Positions 34,469 to 44,067 are shown, counted from the stretch's first letter. The stretch is DNA of 64,000 nt from Dehalococcoidales bacterium (GCA_041656115.1 JBBAED010000001.1:208445-272444); one strand, 5' to 3'. Made by a program: numbers and translations. Notes: a model not told the origin generated them from the letters alone.

Positions 34469-35819
34469 TGGCTGTTTTTAAGGCTGCCTCCACCTGTTTG
34501 GGTGAAGTTCCCCCGGTTACGTTGCGCGCTGCAACCGAAGATTCAATGGTGATATCTTTTACATCATCTTCAAAAAGCGGTGAAAATTGTTTATATTCGC
34601 TAACTGTCAGGTCGCTTAGCGTTTTGTTGTTTTTGGTTGCGTAGCTTACCAGTTTAGCGATTATCCCGTGAGCATTACGGAAAGCCTCGCCCTTTAACAC
34701 CAAATAATCGGCAAGGTCCGTTGCTAAGATAAACCCGCGGTCGGAAGCCTTGCGCATAGTTTCCGGTTTAAATTTTAATGTATCCAGCATTCCGCTAAAA
34801 ACCTTTAAACTTAACACCAGCGTATCCACGGTATCGAATACCTTTTCTTTATCTTCTTGCAAATCGCGGTTATATGTGAGCGGCAAGCCTTTCATGGTGG
34901 CTAAAAGCGCGGTCAAGTTTCCGTAAACGCGTCCGGTTTTACCTCTGCCGAGTTCGGCAACATCGGGGTTTTTCTTTTGCGGCATTAGGCTCGAACCGGT
35001 AGCGTAAGCATCATCAAGTTCAATAAATTTAAACTCTTCCGATGACCACAACACAATTTCTTCGGCAATTCGCGAAATATGCATCATGGAAATTGCGGCG
35101 GCTGCCATATACTCAAGCGCAAAGTCACGATCCGAAACGGCATCCATGCTGTTTGGGCTGACTCGGCTAAATCCGAGTTCTTTGGCCAAAAATTCGCGGT
35201 CGGTATTAAAAGTAACTCCGGCCAGTGAACCGCTGCCGAGCGGTAAAACATCGGCGCGTTTGAAACAATCTTTAAAACGGCCGTAATCACGTTCAAACAT
35301 CTCAAAATAGGCCAGTAAATGATGCGCCAAAAGAACCGGCTGAGCCAGTTGCAGGTGAGTATAGCCCGGCATAATAACATCGATATTCGCCTCGGCTGTT
35401 TTAATCAGGGTTTGCTGGATTAACCTTATTCCGCTTAGGGTTTCGCTGATTGCTTCTTTGATATAAAGTTTGAAATCCAACGCTACCTGATCGTTACGCG
35501 AGCGTCCGGTATGCAGTTTGCCGGCAACATCGCCGATAATCTCAAAAAGGCGTGCCTCAACGGCCATATGAATATCTTCCAACTCCGGCTTAAAATCGAA
35601 CTTACCGTCCTCAATTTCTGCGGCAACTGCTTTAAGCCCACGTTCAATCTCGTCCGCTTCGTTTTTGGTAATAATATTTTGTTTGGCAAGCATACGCGCA
35701 TGGGCGATACTGCCCTTAATGTCATAAATGTATAAACGCCGGTCGTACGACAATGAAGAAGTATATTGCACTACAAGTTCATCGGCCGTTTTATCGAAAC
35801 GGCTTCTTATATGGCTCAT
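34446..35819 (-). CDS. argH: Argininosuccinate lyase
   Basis: Cleaves argininosuccinate to arginine and fumarate, the last step of arginine synthesis. The 457-residue length is typical. The fumarase/aspartase superfamily signature GSSLMPQKKNPD (catalytic Ser loop) lies near residue 280; HTGRSRNDQVALDFKLY and MPGYTHLQLAQPV carry other active-site residues. It starts 57 bases after the argG stop codon, on the same strand, closing the arginine cluster. Confidence 0.97.
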   Translation of the reverse strand: MSHIRSRFDKTADELVVQYTSSLSYDRRLYIYDIKGSIAHARMLAKQNIITKNEADEIERGLKAVAAEIEDGKFDFKPELEDIHMAVEARLFEIIGDVAGKLHTGRSRNDQVALDFKLYIKEAISETLSGIRLIQQTLIKTAEANIDVIMPGYTHLQLAQPVLLAHHLLAYFEMFERDYGRFKDCFKRADVLPLGSGSLAGVTFNTDREFLAKELGFSRVSPNSMDAVSDRDFALEYMAAAAISMMHISRIAEEIVLWSSEEFKFIELDDAYATGSSLMPQKKNPDVAELGRGKTGRVYGNLTALLATMKGLPLTYNRDLQEDKEKVFDTVDTLVLSLKVFSGMLDTLKFKPETMRKASDRGFILATDLADYLVLKGEAFRNAHGIIAKLVSYATKNNKTLSDLTVSEYKQFSPLFEDDVKDITIESSVAARNVTGGTSPKQVEAALKTAKQIACNQ

Positions 35820-35876
35820 TTAAATGCCTCGCTTATTGTTATAATTCCGTTTAGTTCGGCTAACGGTTCTTGGCCG

Positions 35877-37073
35877 CTAGCCTTCCTTTTGGATTTGTTC
35901 CTGTATTTTTGCCGATAATCCCCACAGCTTAATAAAGCCGATTGCCGAGGATTGGTCAAACTCATCGCCCTCATCATAGGTTGCCAGCTTATGGCTGTAT
36001 AACGAGTACGGCGATTTGCGTCCGACAACGGTGCAATTGCCCTTATGCAGTTTGAGCCGAACGTCGCCGGTAACAAACCGTTGGGTGCTATCGATATAAG
36101 CGGAAAGATTTTCACGATGTCCGCTAAACCATAACCCTTCGTAAACAAGGTTGGCAAACTCGTTTGAAACTATCTGTTTGAAGCGGTACTGCGCCTTGGA
36201 TAATGTCAGTGTCTCAAGCGATTTATGGGCGGCAATCAAGATATTGGCAGCAGGGGCCTCATAGGTTTCTCGGGATTTAATCCCGACCAGCCTGTTTTCC
36301 AGCATATCGATTCGCCCGATTCCGTGCTTTCCGCCGAGTTCGTTTAAGAACTTTATTAATGAAATACCGTCCATTTTGTTATTGTTAATCGATACCGGCA
36401 GGCCTTTTTCAAAGCTTATTACAATATATTCGGCTTCGTCGGGGGTTTCGCTGACAGCCTTAACCCAAGTATGCGCATCCTCCGGCGGCTCGTTCCAAGG
36501 GTCTTCCAAAACACCGCATTCGGTACTTTTACCCCATAAGTTTTCATCTATTGAATAAGGGCTTTTTGAAGTTATCGGCAGGGGGATATTGTATTTTTGG
36601 GCATATTGAATCAGCTCTTCCCGTGTCATTCCCCATTCGCGTGCGGGGCCGACAATCTTTAAATGGGGCGCCAGTGTATTAATCCCAACATCAAATCTGA
36701 CCTGGTCGTTGCCTTTACCGGTACAACCGTGTGCGATGGCCTTAGCGCCTTCGTCACGCGCAATATCCACCAAAATTTTGGCAATTAAAGGGCGTGCCAG
36801 TGCGGTCGCAAGCGGATAACATTCTTCATAAAGGGCGTTGGCCTTTAGGGCAGGGAAAACATAGTCGTTAACAAATTCGTCTTTGGCATCCACCACAAAC
36901 GATTTAATTGCTCCCACGTCCAGCGCTTTCTTTTTGATAATCGTAAAATCCTTTTCGTTTCCGACATCAATCGTAACAGCAATAACTTCATATCCGTATT
37001 CTTCTTGCAGCCACTTAACTGCCACTGAAGTATCCAGCCCGCCGCTGTAAGCAAGTACCACTTTTTCTGCCAT
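35877..37073 (-). CDS. argG: Argininosuccinate synthase
   Basis: ATP-dependent condensation of citrulline and aspartate. The 398-residue protein has the N-type ATP pyrophosphatase P-loop AYSGGLDTSVAVKWL, the block IAHGCTGKGNDQVRFD and the citrulline/aspartate-binding region. GGAGGAAGG precedes the ATG. It is followed by argH and preceded by the membrane-anchored hydrolase-like gene 41 bases away. Confidence 0.97.
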   Translation of the reverse strand: MAEKVVLAYSGGLDTSVAVKWLQEEYGYEVIAVTIDVGNEKDFTIIKKKALDVGAIKSFVVDAKDEFVNDYVFPALKANALYEECYPLATALARPLIAKILVDIARDEGAKAIAHGCTGKGNDQVRFDVGINTLAPHLKIVGPAREWGMTREELIQYAQKYNIPLPITSKSPYSIDENLWGKSTECGVLEDPWNEPPEDAHTWVKAVSETPDEAEYIVISFEKGLPVSINNNKMDGISLIKFLNELGGKHGIGRIDMLENRLVGIKSRETYEAPAANILIAAHKSLETLTLSKAQYRFKQIVSNEFANLVYEGLWFSGHRENLSAYIDSTQRFVTGDVRLKLHKGNCTVVGRKSPYSLYSHKLATYDEGDEFDQSSAIGFIKLWGLSAKIQEQIQKEG

Positions 37074-37113
37074 AATAAGCCTTCCTCCGATAATCTATTG
37101 TAGATATTATATC

Positions 37114-38007
37114 TTAATTTGCTTTAAAATACTCGGTTAAAAAGTTCGCAATCTGCAGTTTTAACCCTTCGTATTGCCAGTTATAGTCGTGTCCCGGTGC
37201 GCCGATGTATAAAAGTATATCACCCTCGTATTCCGGGGCAATACCGACTGCAGCCTCAAGGTTTGCCCGTAAAATCGTTAAAAGGTCACCGTTACTGAAA
37301 GAGTCCGGAATTACTCCGTTAGTCCGCAGCTGCAAGACCCTTTCCAAGTCGCTGTTGTTATTCCAGACCGGCGGCCCCAGTTGGATACTGTAAACGCGTT
37401 TGTTTTCCGCTAAAAGCGGCATTGCTCCCGAACAAACTGTACAACCGTTACTGATTCCCAAAAGAACTATTTTAAGATCTGGGTTGTGATCGGTTAAAAA
37501 AGATGCCTTTGCTGCCAGTTCGTGCGCCCTTATAGGGTTGGCGCCGACCATCATCATCAGCTCCCCGAGAGCCCCGTAAAAAGAATTATCGGTTCTGAAA
37601 TAATCAATCCAAAGGGTGGTATTACCCAGCCCCGTCAGGATACCGTCAATTCCCGGCGCCAATTCCTTTTCGTTCGAATCAATAATAGCGGACCAGCCCC
37701 ACCCCCCCGAATTAACGATAACCAAAACGTCGATATCTTTTACTTTTTCGTAAAGCGCCAATGCCTGATTTGCGAATTCGGAACATTTCTCCGCGCTGTT
37801 TTGAAACAGGGCTTCGGCTTTGTTTACGGCATCGTCAATTATATTTTGCGGGATATTATTTAAATTTTCGGTTGTTATTATCTCGTTTTGTCCCATCTCG
37901 GCCGCTTTTGCCGGGACGGCGGTTGACGGGGTAAAAAGGACGATTGCCGCCGAAACGGCTACGACTAAAATAACCGAGATTTGTATTTTTCGAATCTTAG
38001 AAAGCAT
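37114..38007 (-). CDS. Membrane-anchored or exported alpha/beta-hydrolase-like protein, unknown function
   Basis: A 297-residue protein. The N-terminus is basic and then hydrophobic (ISVILVVAVSAAIVLFTP), with a possible signal-peptide cleavage after VPAKAA near residue 35; it could also be a membrane anchor. The mature part looks like an alpha/beta hydrolase: a strand IDVLVIVNSGGWGWS, a nucleophile elbow GISNGC (Gly-x-Ser-x-Gly) and a late His in GAPGHDYNWQYEG. Near the elbow, CTVCSG gives two close cysteines. I recognise no specific family. It lies between argD and argG on the same strand with short gaps, so it is probably cotranscribed with arginine genes although its export makes a direct role in synthesis unlikely. 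Confidence 0.6.
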   Translation of the reverse strand: MLSKIRKIQISVILVVAVSAAIVLFTPSTAVPAKAAEMGQNEIITTENLNNIPQNIIDDAVNKAEALFQNSAEKCSEFANQALALYEKVKDIDVLVIVNSGGWGWSAIIDSNEKELAPGIDGILTGLGNTTLWIDYFRTDNSFYGALGELMMMVGANPIRAHELAAKASFLTDHNPDLKIVLLGISNGCTVCSGAMPLLAENKRVYSIQLGPPVWNNNSDLERVLQLRTNGVIPDSFSNGDLLTILRANLEAAVGIAPEYEGDILLYIGAPGHDYNWQYEGLKLQIANFLTEYFKAN

Positions 38008-38045
38008 AAGTTTTTTAACCGTTTTTATTCCGACCGCAGACCTTG

Positions 38046-39236
38046 TTAATCAACACGGGTATCCGATATCGCTTGATCCAAAATTGCGATTGCGGTATCA
38101 ATTTCTTCTTTGCCGATAATTAGCGGCGGCATTAACCTGATAATATTATCCCCGATTTTATTAACCAAAAGCCCTCTTTTTAAACAGCCTTCCGTAACTG
38201 CATTGGCATTTTTGTTATTAAATTCGATTGCTTGTAAAAGGCCTCTGCCCCTTACTTCCGAAACGGAATTATATTTTTGCTTTAACCCGTTTAGCTTTTC
38301 GGTTAGATAACTGCCATTAACCTTTACTTGTTCCGGGATATTATTTTCGACAATTGTTTTAAAGACGGTATAACCGGTAGCGCATGCCAGCGGGTTACCG
38401 CCGAAAGTAGAGCCGTGTTCGCCTGCGGCAAATACGGAGGCCCTGTTTTTGCATAATATTGCACCAATCGGGAAACCGCCGGCAAGCCCTTTGGCAAGTG
38501 TCATAATATCCGGCTCGGTTTCATACTGCTGGTAGGCAAAAAGACTTCCCATCCTGCCGACACCCGTCTGGATTTCATCCAAAATTAAAAGGATTCCCTT
38601 TTCATCGCACCATTGCCTGACTTTTTTTAGATAGTCACTATCCGGTACGTGAACCCCGCTTTCGCCCTGAATCGGTTCCATCATTACGGCGCATGTTTTT
38701 GAGGTGGTTGCCGCTTTTAAGGCTTCAATGTTGTTGTATTCCACGTTAACAAAGCCGGATGGAATCGGGATATAAGGCTCTTGAAACTTAATTTGCCCGC
38801 TTGCCGAAACCATTGCCAGTGTTCTGCCGTGGAACGAGCCGGTGCCGGTAATAACTTCATAGGCCCCTTTAAGATGAATATGCCCGTAACGCCGCGCCAG
38901 TTTAACGGCTCCTTCAGTGGCTTCCGTTCCGCTGTTACAGATAAAAACCTTATCCAAGCAACTGTTTTCAACCAGTATTTGCGCCAGTTTTAGCTGGGGG
39001 GTGGTGTAATAGAGGTTCGAAGTATGGATTAACGTGCCAGCCTGTTCAGCGATTGTTTTTACAACTTCCGGATGGCAATGCCCCAGGCTGTTTACCGCAA
39101 TGCCGGAAACAAAATCCAAATACTCTTTGCCGTTTTCGTCCCATACCCGACAACCCTGACCCTTAACCAGCGTTATCGGTATACGTTTAAAGGTGGGCAT
39201 ATAATAATTTCGTTCTAATTCAAACCAGTCAGTCAT
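38046..39236 (-). CDS. argD: Acetylornithine aminotransferase
   Basis: PLP-dependent transamination giving N-acetylornithine. The 396-residue class III aminotransferase has VSGIAVNSLGHCHPEVV at the N-terminus, FICNSGTEATEGAVKLAR, ILILDEIQTGVGRMG (PLP-binding Asp) and the Schiff-base lysine in LAKGLAGGFPIGAIL. It follows argB by ten bases. The family sometimes also serves lysine synthesis. Confidence 0.95.
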   Translation of the reverse strand: MTDWFELERNYYMPTFKRIPITLVKGQGCRVWDENGKEYLDFVSGIAVNSLGHCHPEVVKTIAEQAGTLIHTSNLYYTTPQLKLAQILVENSCLDKVFICNSGTEATEGAVKLARRYGHIHLKGAYEVITGTGSFHGRTLAMVSASGQIKFQEPYIPIPSGFVNVEYNNIEALKAATTSKTCAVMMEPIQGESGVHVPDSDYLKKVRQWCDEKGILLILDEIQTGVGRMGSLFAYQQYETEPDIMTLAKGLAGGFPIGAILCKNRASVFAAGEHGSTFGGNPLACATGYTVFKTIVENNIPEQVKVNGSYLTEKLNGLKQKYNSVSEVRGRGLLQAIEFNNKNANAVTEGCLKRGLLVNKIGDNIIRLMPPLIIGKEEIDTAIAILDQAISDTRVD

Positions 39237-39246
39237 TTGTATCTCC

Positions 39247-40050
39247 CTACGGGTTGTAAATCAATGTCCCTGTTGCCCCTTCCTCAATTTCTTTAAGCAG
39301 TGCATTTTGGCGGTTGCCGTCAATAATTGCGCACTTGGCTAAAGGGTTTTCAAGCGCCCTAAGACAAGCCTTGATTTTGGGGATCATTCCCCCGCGGGCA
39401 ACCCCCGAATCTATTAAATCTTTTGCTTCGGAAAAACTGAGGCGGGGCATATAATTGCCCTCGTTATCCCGAATACCGTTAACATCGGTTAAAAAAATCA
39501 GTTTTTCCGCTTCGATTGAGGCCGCAATTTCCCCTGCGATTGTGTCGCCGTTAACATTCAATAAAAGCGGATCCTCGGCATTTTTTTCGATTGAGTTTAG
39601 GCTGATAGGGGAAATTACGGGAACAAAACCGGCGCCGAGGATTGCCGTTAAAACTTCGTGGTTTACTTTGACCGGATTCCCGACATAACCCATTTCTTTA
39701 CTGCGGATTTTAGCTTCCACCAAGGCGCCGTCAACACAACTGATTCCAACGGCTCTCCCCCCGCGAGCGGTAACGGCAGCTACAATCTCTTTGTTGATAA
39801 GCCCGCCGATAACCGCTGTTACCATATCCAACTCGTCCTTGCCGGTAACGCGTTCTCCGTTATGAAAGCGGGGAGCAATAGCCTGTTTTTCTAACCATTT
39901 GTTAACTAAATTTGCTCCCCCGTGAATAACTACAATGGGATAGCCCTTTTTTTGTAAAGAAATTATATCTTCGATGGTGGTATCTTTGCTATCAAATAAA
40001 GACCCACCGAGTTTGATTACAATTGTTTTATTACTAAGCTTATTGTGCAA
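39247..40050 (-). CDS. argB: Acetylglutamate kinase
   Basis: Phosphorylates N-acetylglutamate. The 267-residue amino acid kinase has VIKLGGSLFDSKD (phosphate-binding Gly loop), VVIHGGANLVNKWLE for substrate binding, NVNGDTIAGEIAASIEAEKLIFLTD and GGMIPKIKACLRAL. It lies 35 bases after argJ. The N-terminal helix associated with arginine feedback inhibition is short here (MHNKLSNK), so it may be insensitive to arginine; this is inference. Confidence 0.95.
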   Translation of the reverse strand: MHNKLSNKTIVIKLGGSLFDSKDTTIEDIISLQKKGYPIVVIHGGANLVNKWLEKQAIAPRFHNGERVTGKDELDMVTAVIGGLINKEIVAAVTARGGRAVGISCVDGALVEAKIRSKEMGYVGNPVKVNHEVLTAILGAGFVPVISPISLNSIEKNAEDPLLLNVNGDTIAGEIAASIEAEKLIFLTDVNGIRDNEGNYMPRLSFSEAKDLIDSGVARGGMIPKIKACLRALENPLAKCAIIDGNRQNALLKEIEEGATGTLIYNP

Positions 40051-40085
40051 TTTAATGCTCCTTTCCGCAGAAGCTTAACATAATA

Positions 40086-41294
40086 TTAAGTGGTGTAGTC
40101 GGCGTTAATCGAAACATATTCGGCTGTTAGGTCGCAGCCCCAAGCGGTAGCTCCAAAAGCCCCCAAATTGAGATTTAAATCAATGACAACTGTTTTCTCT
40201 TCCATTGCTTTGGATACCGCTTGATAATCGGTATCGACGATTATACCGTGTTCCAGCAGTTTAATGCCGCAAACGGATAAATCAATCTTTGCTTCAATCA
40301 CTTCGGCGCTGCTTCTGCCGGCGGCGGCAATAATCCGCCCCCAGTTGGGGTCGCAACCGTGGATTGCCGTTTTTACCAGCGGGGAAGCGATAACCGTTCG
40401 GGCACACTCCCGTGCCGATTCAATATCAACCGCACCCGTTACGTTCATTTCAATTAACTTGCTTGCCCCTTCGCCGTCGGCGGCAATAGCTTTGGCAAGG
40501 AAAATACAAACCTCGTTTAACGCCTGTTGAAACGCTACGGCAAGTTCTGTATTAAATGTAATCTTTTCTTTGTCTTTTAAGCCGTTTGCCAGAATAATCA
40601 TCATATCGTTGGTACTGGTATCGGTATCTACGGAAATCATATTAAAAGAGATATCGGCGGCTTTACGCAGCGCGTCGCTTAAAAATTCTTTATCCACCAG
40701 GGCGTCGGTTGCCAGAAAACAAAGTAAAGTGCCCATATTGGGGTGAATCATCCCCGACCCCTTGGCAACGCCTCCGATAGTAAACTTGCCGTTATTAACG
40801 CTAACGGCAACCTCTTTGGAAACCGTATCGGTGGTCATAATGGCTCTGGCAAAATCGTGCCCGCCTTCCGTGGAAAGTTCGATAGCGCCGATTCCCTTTT
40901 TAATAACCCCCATCGGCAGTTTTCTGCCGATTACACCGGTGCTGGCAACAAGCGCCGAATTGGCGGAGACCCCCAGCTTATCGGCGGCAAGAGCGGCCAT
41001 TTCCAGGGCGTCTTGCATGCCTTGTTCACCCGTTACGGCGTTAGCGCTCCCGCTGTTAGCGACAATAACATGAATATCACTTGCCGGGAGGCGGCTTTGA
41101 GAAACAATTACCGGCGCCGCTTTGATTTGGTTTTTTGTAAAAACACCCGCCGCTGAGCAGGGGGATTTACTGTAAAGAATTCCCAAATCAGGCTTAGGAA
41201 CTATCTTTTTAATGCCGGCGTTAACCGCTCCGGCCGTAAAACCTTTTACCGAAGTAATTGTTCCGTTTTTTATAAAATCAATTTTTGTTTTCAT
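40086..41294 (-). CDS. argJ: Bifunctional ornithine acetyltransferase / N-acetylglutamate synthase
   Basis: Recycles the acetyl group from acetylornithine to glutamate. The 402-residue precursor is self-cleaved at a Thr; the cleavage region here is GMIHPNMGTLLCFLATDAL, with the Thr nucleophile conserved (the usual sequence is ATML, here GTLL). VANSGSANAVTGEQG and GCDPNWGRIIAAAGRS are the other signatures. The start codon lies eight bases after a -10 box with no ribosome-binding site, suggesting a leaderless mRNA. It is the first gene of the arginine cluster. argC is absent from the window. Confidence 0.96.
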   Translation of the reverse strand: MKTKIDFIKNGTITSVKGFTAGAVNAGIKKIVPKPDLGILYSKSPCSAAGVFTKNQIKAAPVIVSQSRLPASDIHVIVANSGSANAVTGEQGMQDALEMAALAADKLGVSANSALVASTGVIGRKLPMGVIKKGIGAIELSTEGGHDFARAIMTTDTVSKEVAVSVNNGKFTIGGVAKGSGMIHPNMGTLLCFLATDALVDKEFLSDALRKAADISFNMISVDTDTSTNDMMIILANGLKDKEKITFNTELAVAFQQALNEVCIFLAKAIAADGEGASKLIEMNVTGAVDIESARECARTVIASPLVKTAIHGCDPNWGRIIAAAGRSSAEVIEAKIDLSVCGIKLLEHGIIVDTDYQAVSKAMEEKTVVIDLNLNLGAFGATAWGCDLTAEYVSINADYTT

Positions 41295-41302
41295 AGAATA
41301 AA

Positions 41303-41311
41303 ACTATATCA
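41303..41311 (-). promoter_or_regulatory. Extended -10 promoter of argJ giving a leaderless transcript
   Basis: On the minus strand TGATATAGT is an extended -10 element. Only eight bases separate it from the argJ ATG, so transcription should begin at or one to two bases before the start codon. Confidence 0.55.
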
Positions 41312-41413
41312 TAAACGCCGTTTGCAAACTACCGAAAAAATCGATTCTTACGATAGGAATGTTGTTACTCTTTCGAAGGCGGCCAAAATATTAATAAAAG
41401 TGATAAGATTAAA

Positions 41414-42742
41414 TTATTTACCGTACCTTTTGATTACCTCGTACATGGCATCGGTTCCCGAATACATAGCCGCAACGGGAATTTTTTCATCTGCGGCGTG
41501 AACGTAGTTCATAAAACTAAAGCCTTCGGGTAAATCAATCGGTAAAAACCCGTATGTTTGAATGCCCAGTTTGGCCAGCAGACGGGCGTCGGTACTGGCG
41601 CTGATTATAATCGGAATCGGAATGCAATCGGGCTCTTTTTCTTTTAATATATCCGAAAGCATTTCGAATAACGATAAATCGGCATCGGCTTTGGCTTGTT
41701 CGTAGTTGGTTATTTTAATATCGCAGTCATTTCCGATAATTTCCGTCAGTTCGTTTTTAAGGTCTATATCGCTTAAAATCGGCAGAATCCGTCCGTCAAG
41801 ATAAAGGGTTACCTCGCCGGGAACAACATTAATTCGTTCCCCGCCTTTTACCATAATCGCATTGACGGTGTTATGCAGCAGCGGGTCAAAAAAGTTATCG
41901 GTTTTGTCTTTAATCTGTTCAAGAATTGCCTCTGTTTTTTGAGGATTAAGCAATTCTTTAAAAAAGGTGCTTTCCGGCTCCGAAATATGCGCAGAGATAA
42001 TATTTATCATTCTTTCTGTTACGGCGGTAATATGAACCGGCAATTTTTTATCGTTAAGGGCAACCAATGCCTTTCCCATTTTGTACATGGCGCTGTTTTT
42101 CATCGGAACCGAACCGTGTCCGCTTGGTCCGTAAAAAGTGATTTCGGCGGTGCAGTGGTGTTTTTCGGCGACCTGAATAAGGTAAAATTTTTTGCCGTTA
42201 ATATACATGGTATATCCGCCGAATTCGCTGACGGCATACTTAATATCTCTGAAAATGTCCATATGCTCGCGAACAAGAAACTTCGCTCCGTAAGATCCGC
42301 CGGTTTCTTCATCGGCCATTGCACAAAAGATAATATCCGCTGCGGGTTTAAAATTTTCGGCCTTGGCTCTCAGTAGCGCCGCAATCATCATTGCAAGTCC
42401 GCATTTCATATCAAGGGCGCCGCGCCCCCAAATATAACCGTCGGCTATTTCCCCGTCAAACGGCGGATAGGTCCAGTTTTGGTTGGCGGCGGTTACCACA
42501 TCGGTATGCCCGTATAAAAGCAGCGGCGAGGCCTTCCCTTTCCCTTTCAGACGTGTTAGAAGGTTGGGGCGGGCGGGGTCTTTGGCAACTGTAATAGTCT
42601 CAAAGCCGGCGGCGGTAAACAGTTTATCGATATATTCGATTAAGGGCGCTTCGTTACCGGGGGGATTGGTGGTATTAAAACGAATCAGGTTTTGCAGTAA
42701 TTCTTCGGGGCGTTTGTAAATTGAAGTGTCGATTGAAGGCAT
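41414..42742 (-). CDS. M20 family metallopeptidase (ArgE/DapE/carboxypeptidase type)
   Basis: A 442-residue zinc hydrolase of the M20 family. Metal ligands are visible in LLYGHTDVVTA, WGRGALDMKCGLAMM and ADEETGGSYGAKFL, with the catalytic Glu in the last; the dimerisation domain contains GPSGHGSVPMKNSA. The ATG at 42742 is chosen because AAAGGAGC precedes it; a longer frame to 42820 lacks support. The substrate could be an acetylated amino acid or a dipeptide. It sits just upstream of the argJ promoter on the same strand, but argJ makes ArgE unnecessary, so a separate peptidase role is more likely. Confidence 0.88.
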   Translation of the reverse strand: MPSIDTSIYKRPEELLQNLIRFNTTNPPGNEAPLIEYIDKLFTAAGFETITVAKDPARPNLLTRLKGKGKASPLLLYGHTDVVTAANQNWTYPPFDGEIADGYIWGRGALDMKCGLAMMIAALLRAKAENFKPAADIIFCAMADEETGGSYGAKFLVREHMDIFRDIKYAVSEFGGYTMYINGKKFYLIQVAEKHHCTAEITFYGPSGHGSVPMKNSAMYKMGKALVALNDKKLPVHITAVTERMINIISAHISEPESTFFKELLNPQKTEAILEQIKDKTDNFFDPLLHNTVNAIMVKGGERINVVPGEVTLYLDGRILPILSDIDLKNELTEIIGNDCDIKITNYEQAKADADLSLFEMLSDILKEKEPDCIPIPIIISASTDARLLAKLGIQTYGFLPIDLPEGFSFMNYVHAADEKIPVAAMYSGTDAMYEVIKRYGK

Positions 42743-42925
42743 ATCGGCTCCTTTCGCTACGGCAAAATCCGTTGCGTCTATTATACCACTATATGGGTTT
42801 TGGGCAAGGAGTTTAGCCACGGTTTTAATACAAGCGATTTAAAAAGAGGCGACGATTTATAAAACAATCGCCGCCTCAATATTATCCGTTAGCGGATATA
42901 TGCCATAACCTAATAATTTTTTTGA

Positions 42926-43528
42926 CTAGTCCGTAAAAACGTAGCTGCCCTTTTTAAGGTATGAATAAAAAGCGAGAATAGTGGATATTAACGATAGATA
43001 CATCAAGACCGCCAGAAAAAGGTTGGGGCCGATATTTAAAATTGCCACAATCAACGGCGCCAACCAAAACCAGAAATTCACCTTGGCAATCGTTGTGGGG
43101 GTTGGGAATTCATAATCCTTTTTGCGGCGTTTGATTAAATAGGTAATTATCCCTATAAATACCGTAACCCCGCCAAGCAGCGCCGGAACGGCGTAAAGGT
43201 ACGGGTTCCACGGCATTAGTCCCTCGGTACGGGCAAAACATCCGGCTGCAATTGCCAAAATAAGTGTCGGCATAAACAGAATTTGATCGGCTACCATATC
43301 GTACAAAGACCCGAATCGGCTTGTTTGTTTAAGGTGGCGCGCTAATTTACCGTCCAAAAAATCGGTTAAAGCGGCAATTATCAGGATTATACCGGCTGCT
43401 AAAATTTGGGCTTCGCTGCCCATAGCCAAAAGAACAACAATAACTACGGTCAGAAATATACGGGAGGAGGTGATGATGTTGGGGACATTCAGTTTAAACT
43501 TTATTTCCGGTTCGGCTATTATGCTCAC
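42926..43528 (-). CDS. CDP-alcohol phosphatidyltransferase (PgsA-like)
   Basis: A 200-residue integral membrane enzyme that transfers a phosphatidyl group from CDP-diacylglycerol to an alcohol. The family signature D-x2-DG-x2-AR-x8-G-x3-D-x3-D is complete in DFLDGKLARHLKQTSRFG followed by SLYDMVAD. At least five hydrophobic segments are visible. The GTG at 43528 is preferred, since AAGGAG lies six bases upstream; the frame extends to 43636 without support. An extended -10 box (TGCTATTAT, 43569-43577 on the minus strand) lies upstream. The acceptor (glycerol phosphate, inositol or other) cannot be decided. It is divergent from the GntR gene. Confidence 0.88.
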   Translation of the reverse strand: MSIIAEPEIKFKLNVPNIITSSRIFLTVVIVVLLAMGSEAQILAAGIILIIAALTDFLDGKLARHLKQTSRFGSLYDMVADQILFMPTLILAIAAGCFARTEGLMPWNPYLYAVPALLGGVTVFIGIITYLIKRRKKDYEFPTPTTIAKVNFWFWLAPLIVAILNIGPNLFLAVLMYLSLISTILAFYSYLKKGSYVFTD

Positions 43529-43622
43529 AACATACTCCTTACAAAAAAAGTCCCAAGAAATATTTTCTATAATAGCATAATTTGAGTTAAGTTTTACAAT
43601 ATTAATTATATCGTTGCTTTTA

Positions 43623-43660
43623 TTGACATTAAGCATTATTTGTATTACTATTAGTGATAC
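43623..43660 (+). promoter_or_regulatory. Promoter and palindromic operator of the GntR operon
   Basis: TTGACA (43623-43628) and TACTAT (43646-43651) are exactly 17 bases apart, a near-consensus promoter. Overlapping the -10 box and transcript start is GTATTACTATTAGTGATAC (43642-43660), a 19-base palindrome about a central base with one mismatched pair. It is placed and shaped like the operator of a YtrA-type GntR repressor, the next gene. Confidence 0.75.
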
Positions 43661-43680
43661 TTAATTATCGGGGCGATGTA

Positions 43681-44067
43681 ATGATTTTACAAATAAATAT
43701 GTCAAGCGATGTTCCGATTTATATGCAGCTGCGCAATCAAATTGTAATGGGAATTGGCTGCGGCGAATTGAAAGCGGGGCAGGATTTACCGACTGTACGC
43801 CAGCTTGCCGAGGATATCGGTATCAATATGATGACGGTCTCCAAGGCATACACAATTCTGAAAAATGAAGGGTTTATCGAAATTGATCGGCGGCATGGGG
43901 CCAAAGTTCGCAAAGAGTTAGACCCCAATCAACAATTTTGTGAAAAACTGGAAGCGGAATTATTTTTACTGGCAGCGGAATCAAAAGCCAGAGGTATGGA
44001 TAAAGCAGACTTCTTTGAACTGTGCGAAAAAATTTTTAGCCATAAATTGAAGGAGAAACATTTATGA
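43681..44067 (+). CDS. GntR family transcriptional regulator, YtrA subfamily
   Basis: A 128-residue regulator with an N-terminal winged helix (PIYMQLRNQIVMGIGCGELK, LPTVRQLAEDIGINMMTVSKAY) and only a short C-terminal two-helix dimerisation part, the small YtrA type. The ATG at 43681 matches the family N-terminus; a GTG nine codons upstream lies within the operator. Its stop codon overlaps the start of the next gene (ATGA), so the pair is translationally coupled. It probably represses its own operon through the palindrome upstream. Confidence 0.92.
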   Translation: MILQINMSSDVPIYMQLRNQIVMGIGCGELKAGQDLPTVRQLAEDIGINMMTVSKAYTILKNEGFIEIDRRHGAKVRKELDPNQQFCEKLEAELFLLAAESKARGMDKADFFELCEKIFSHKLKEKHL

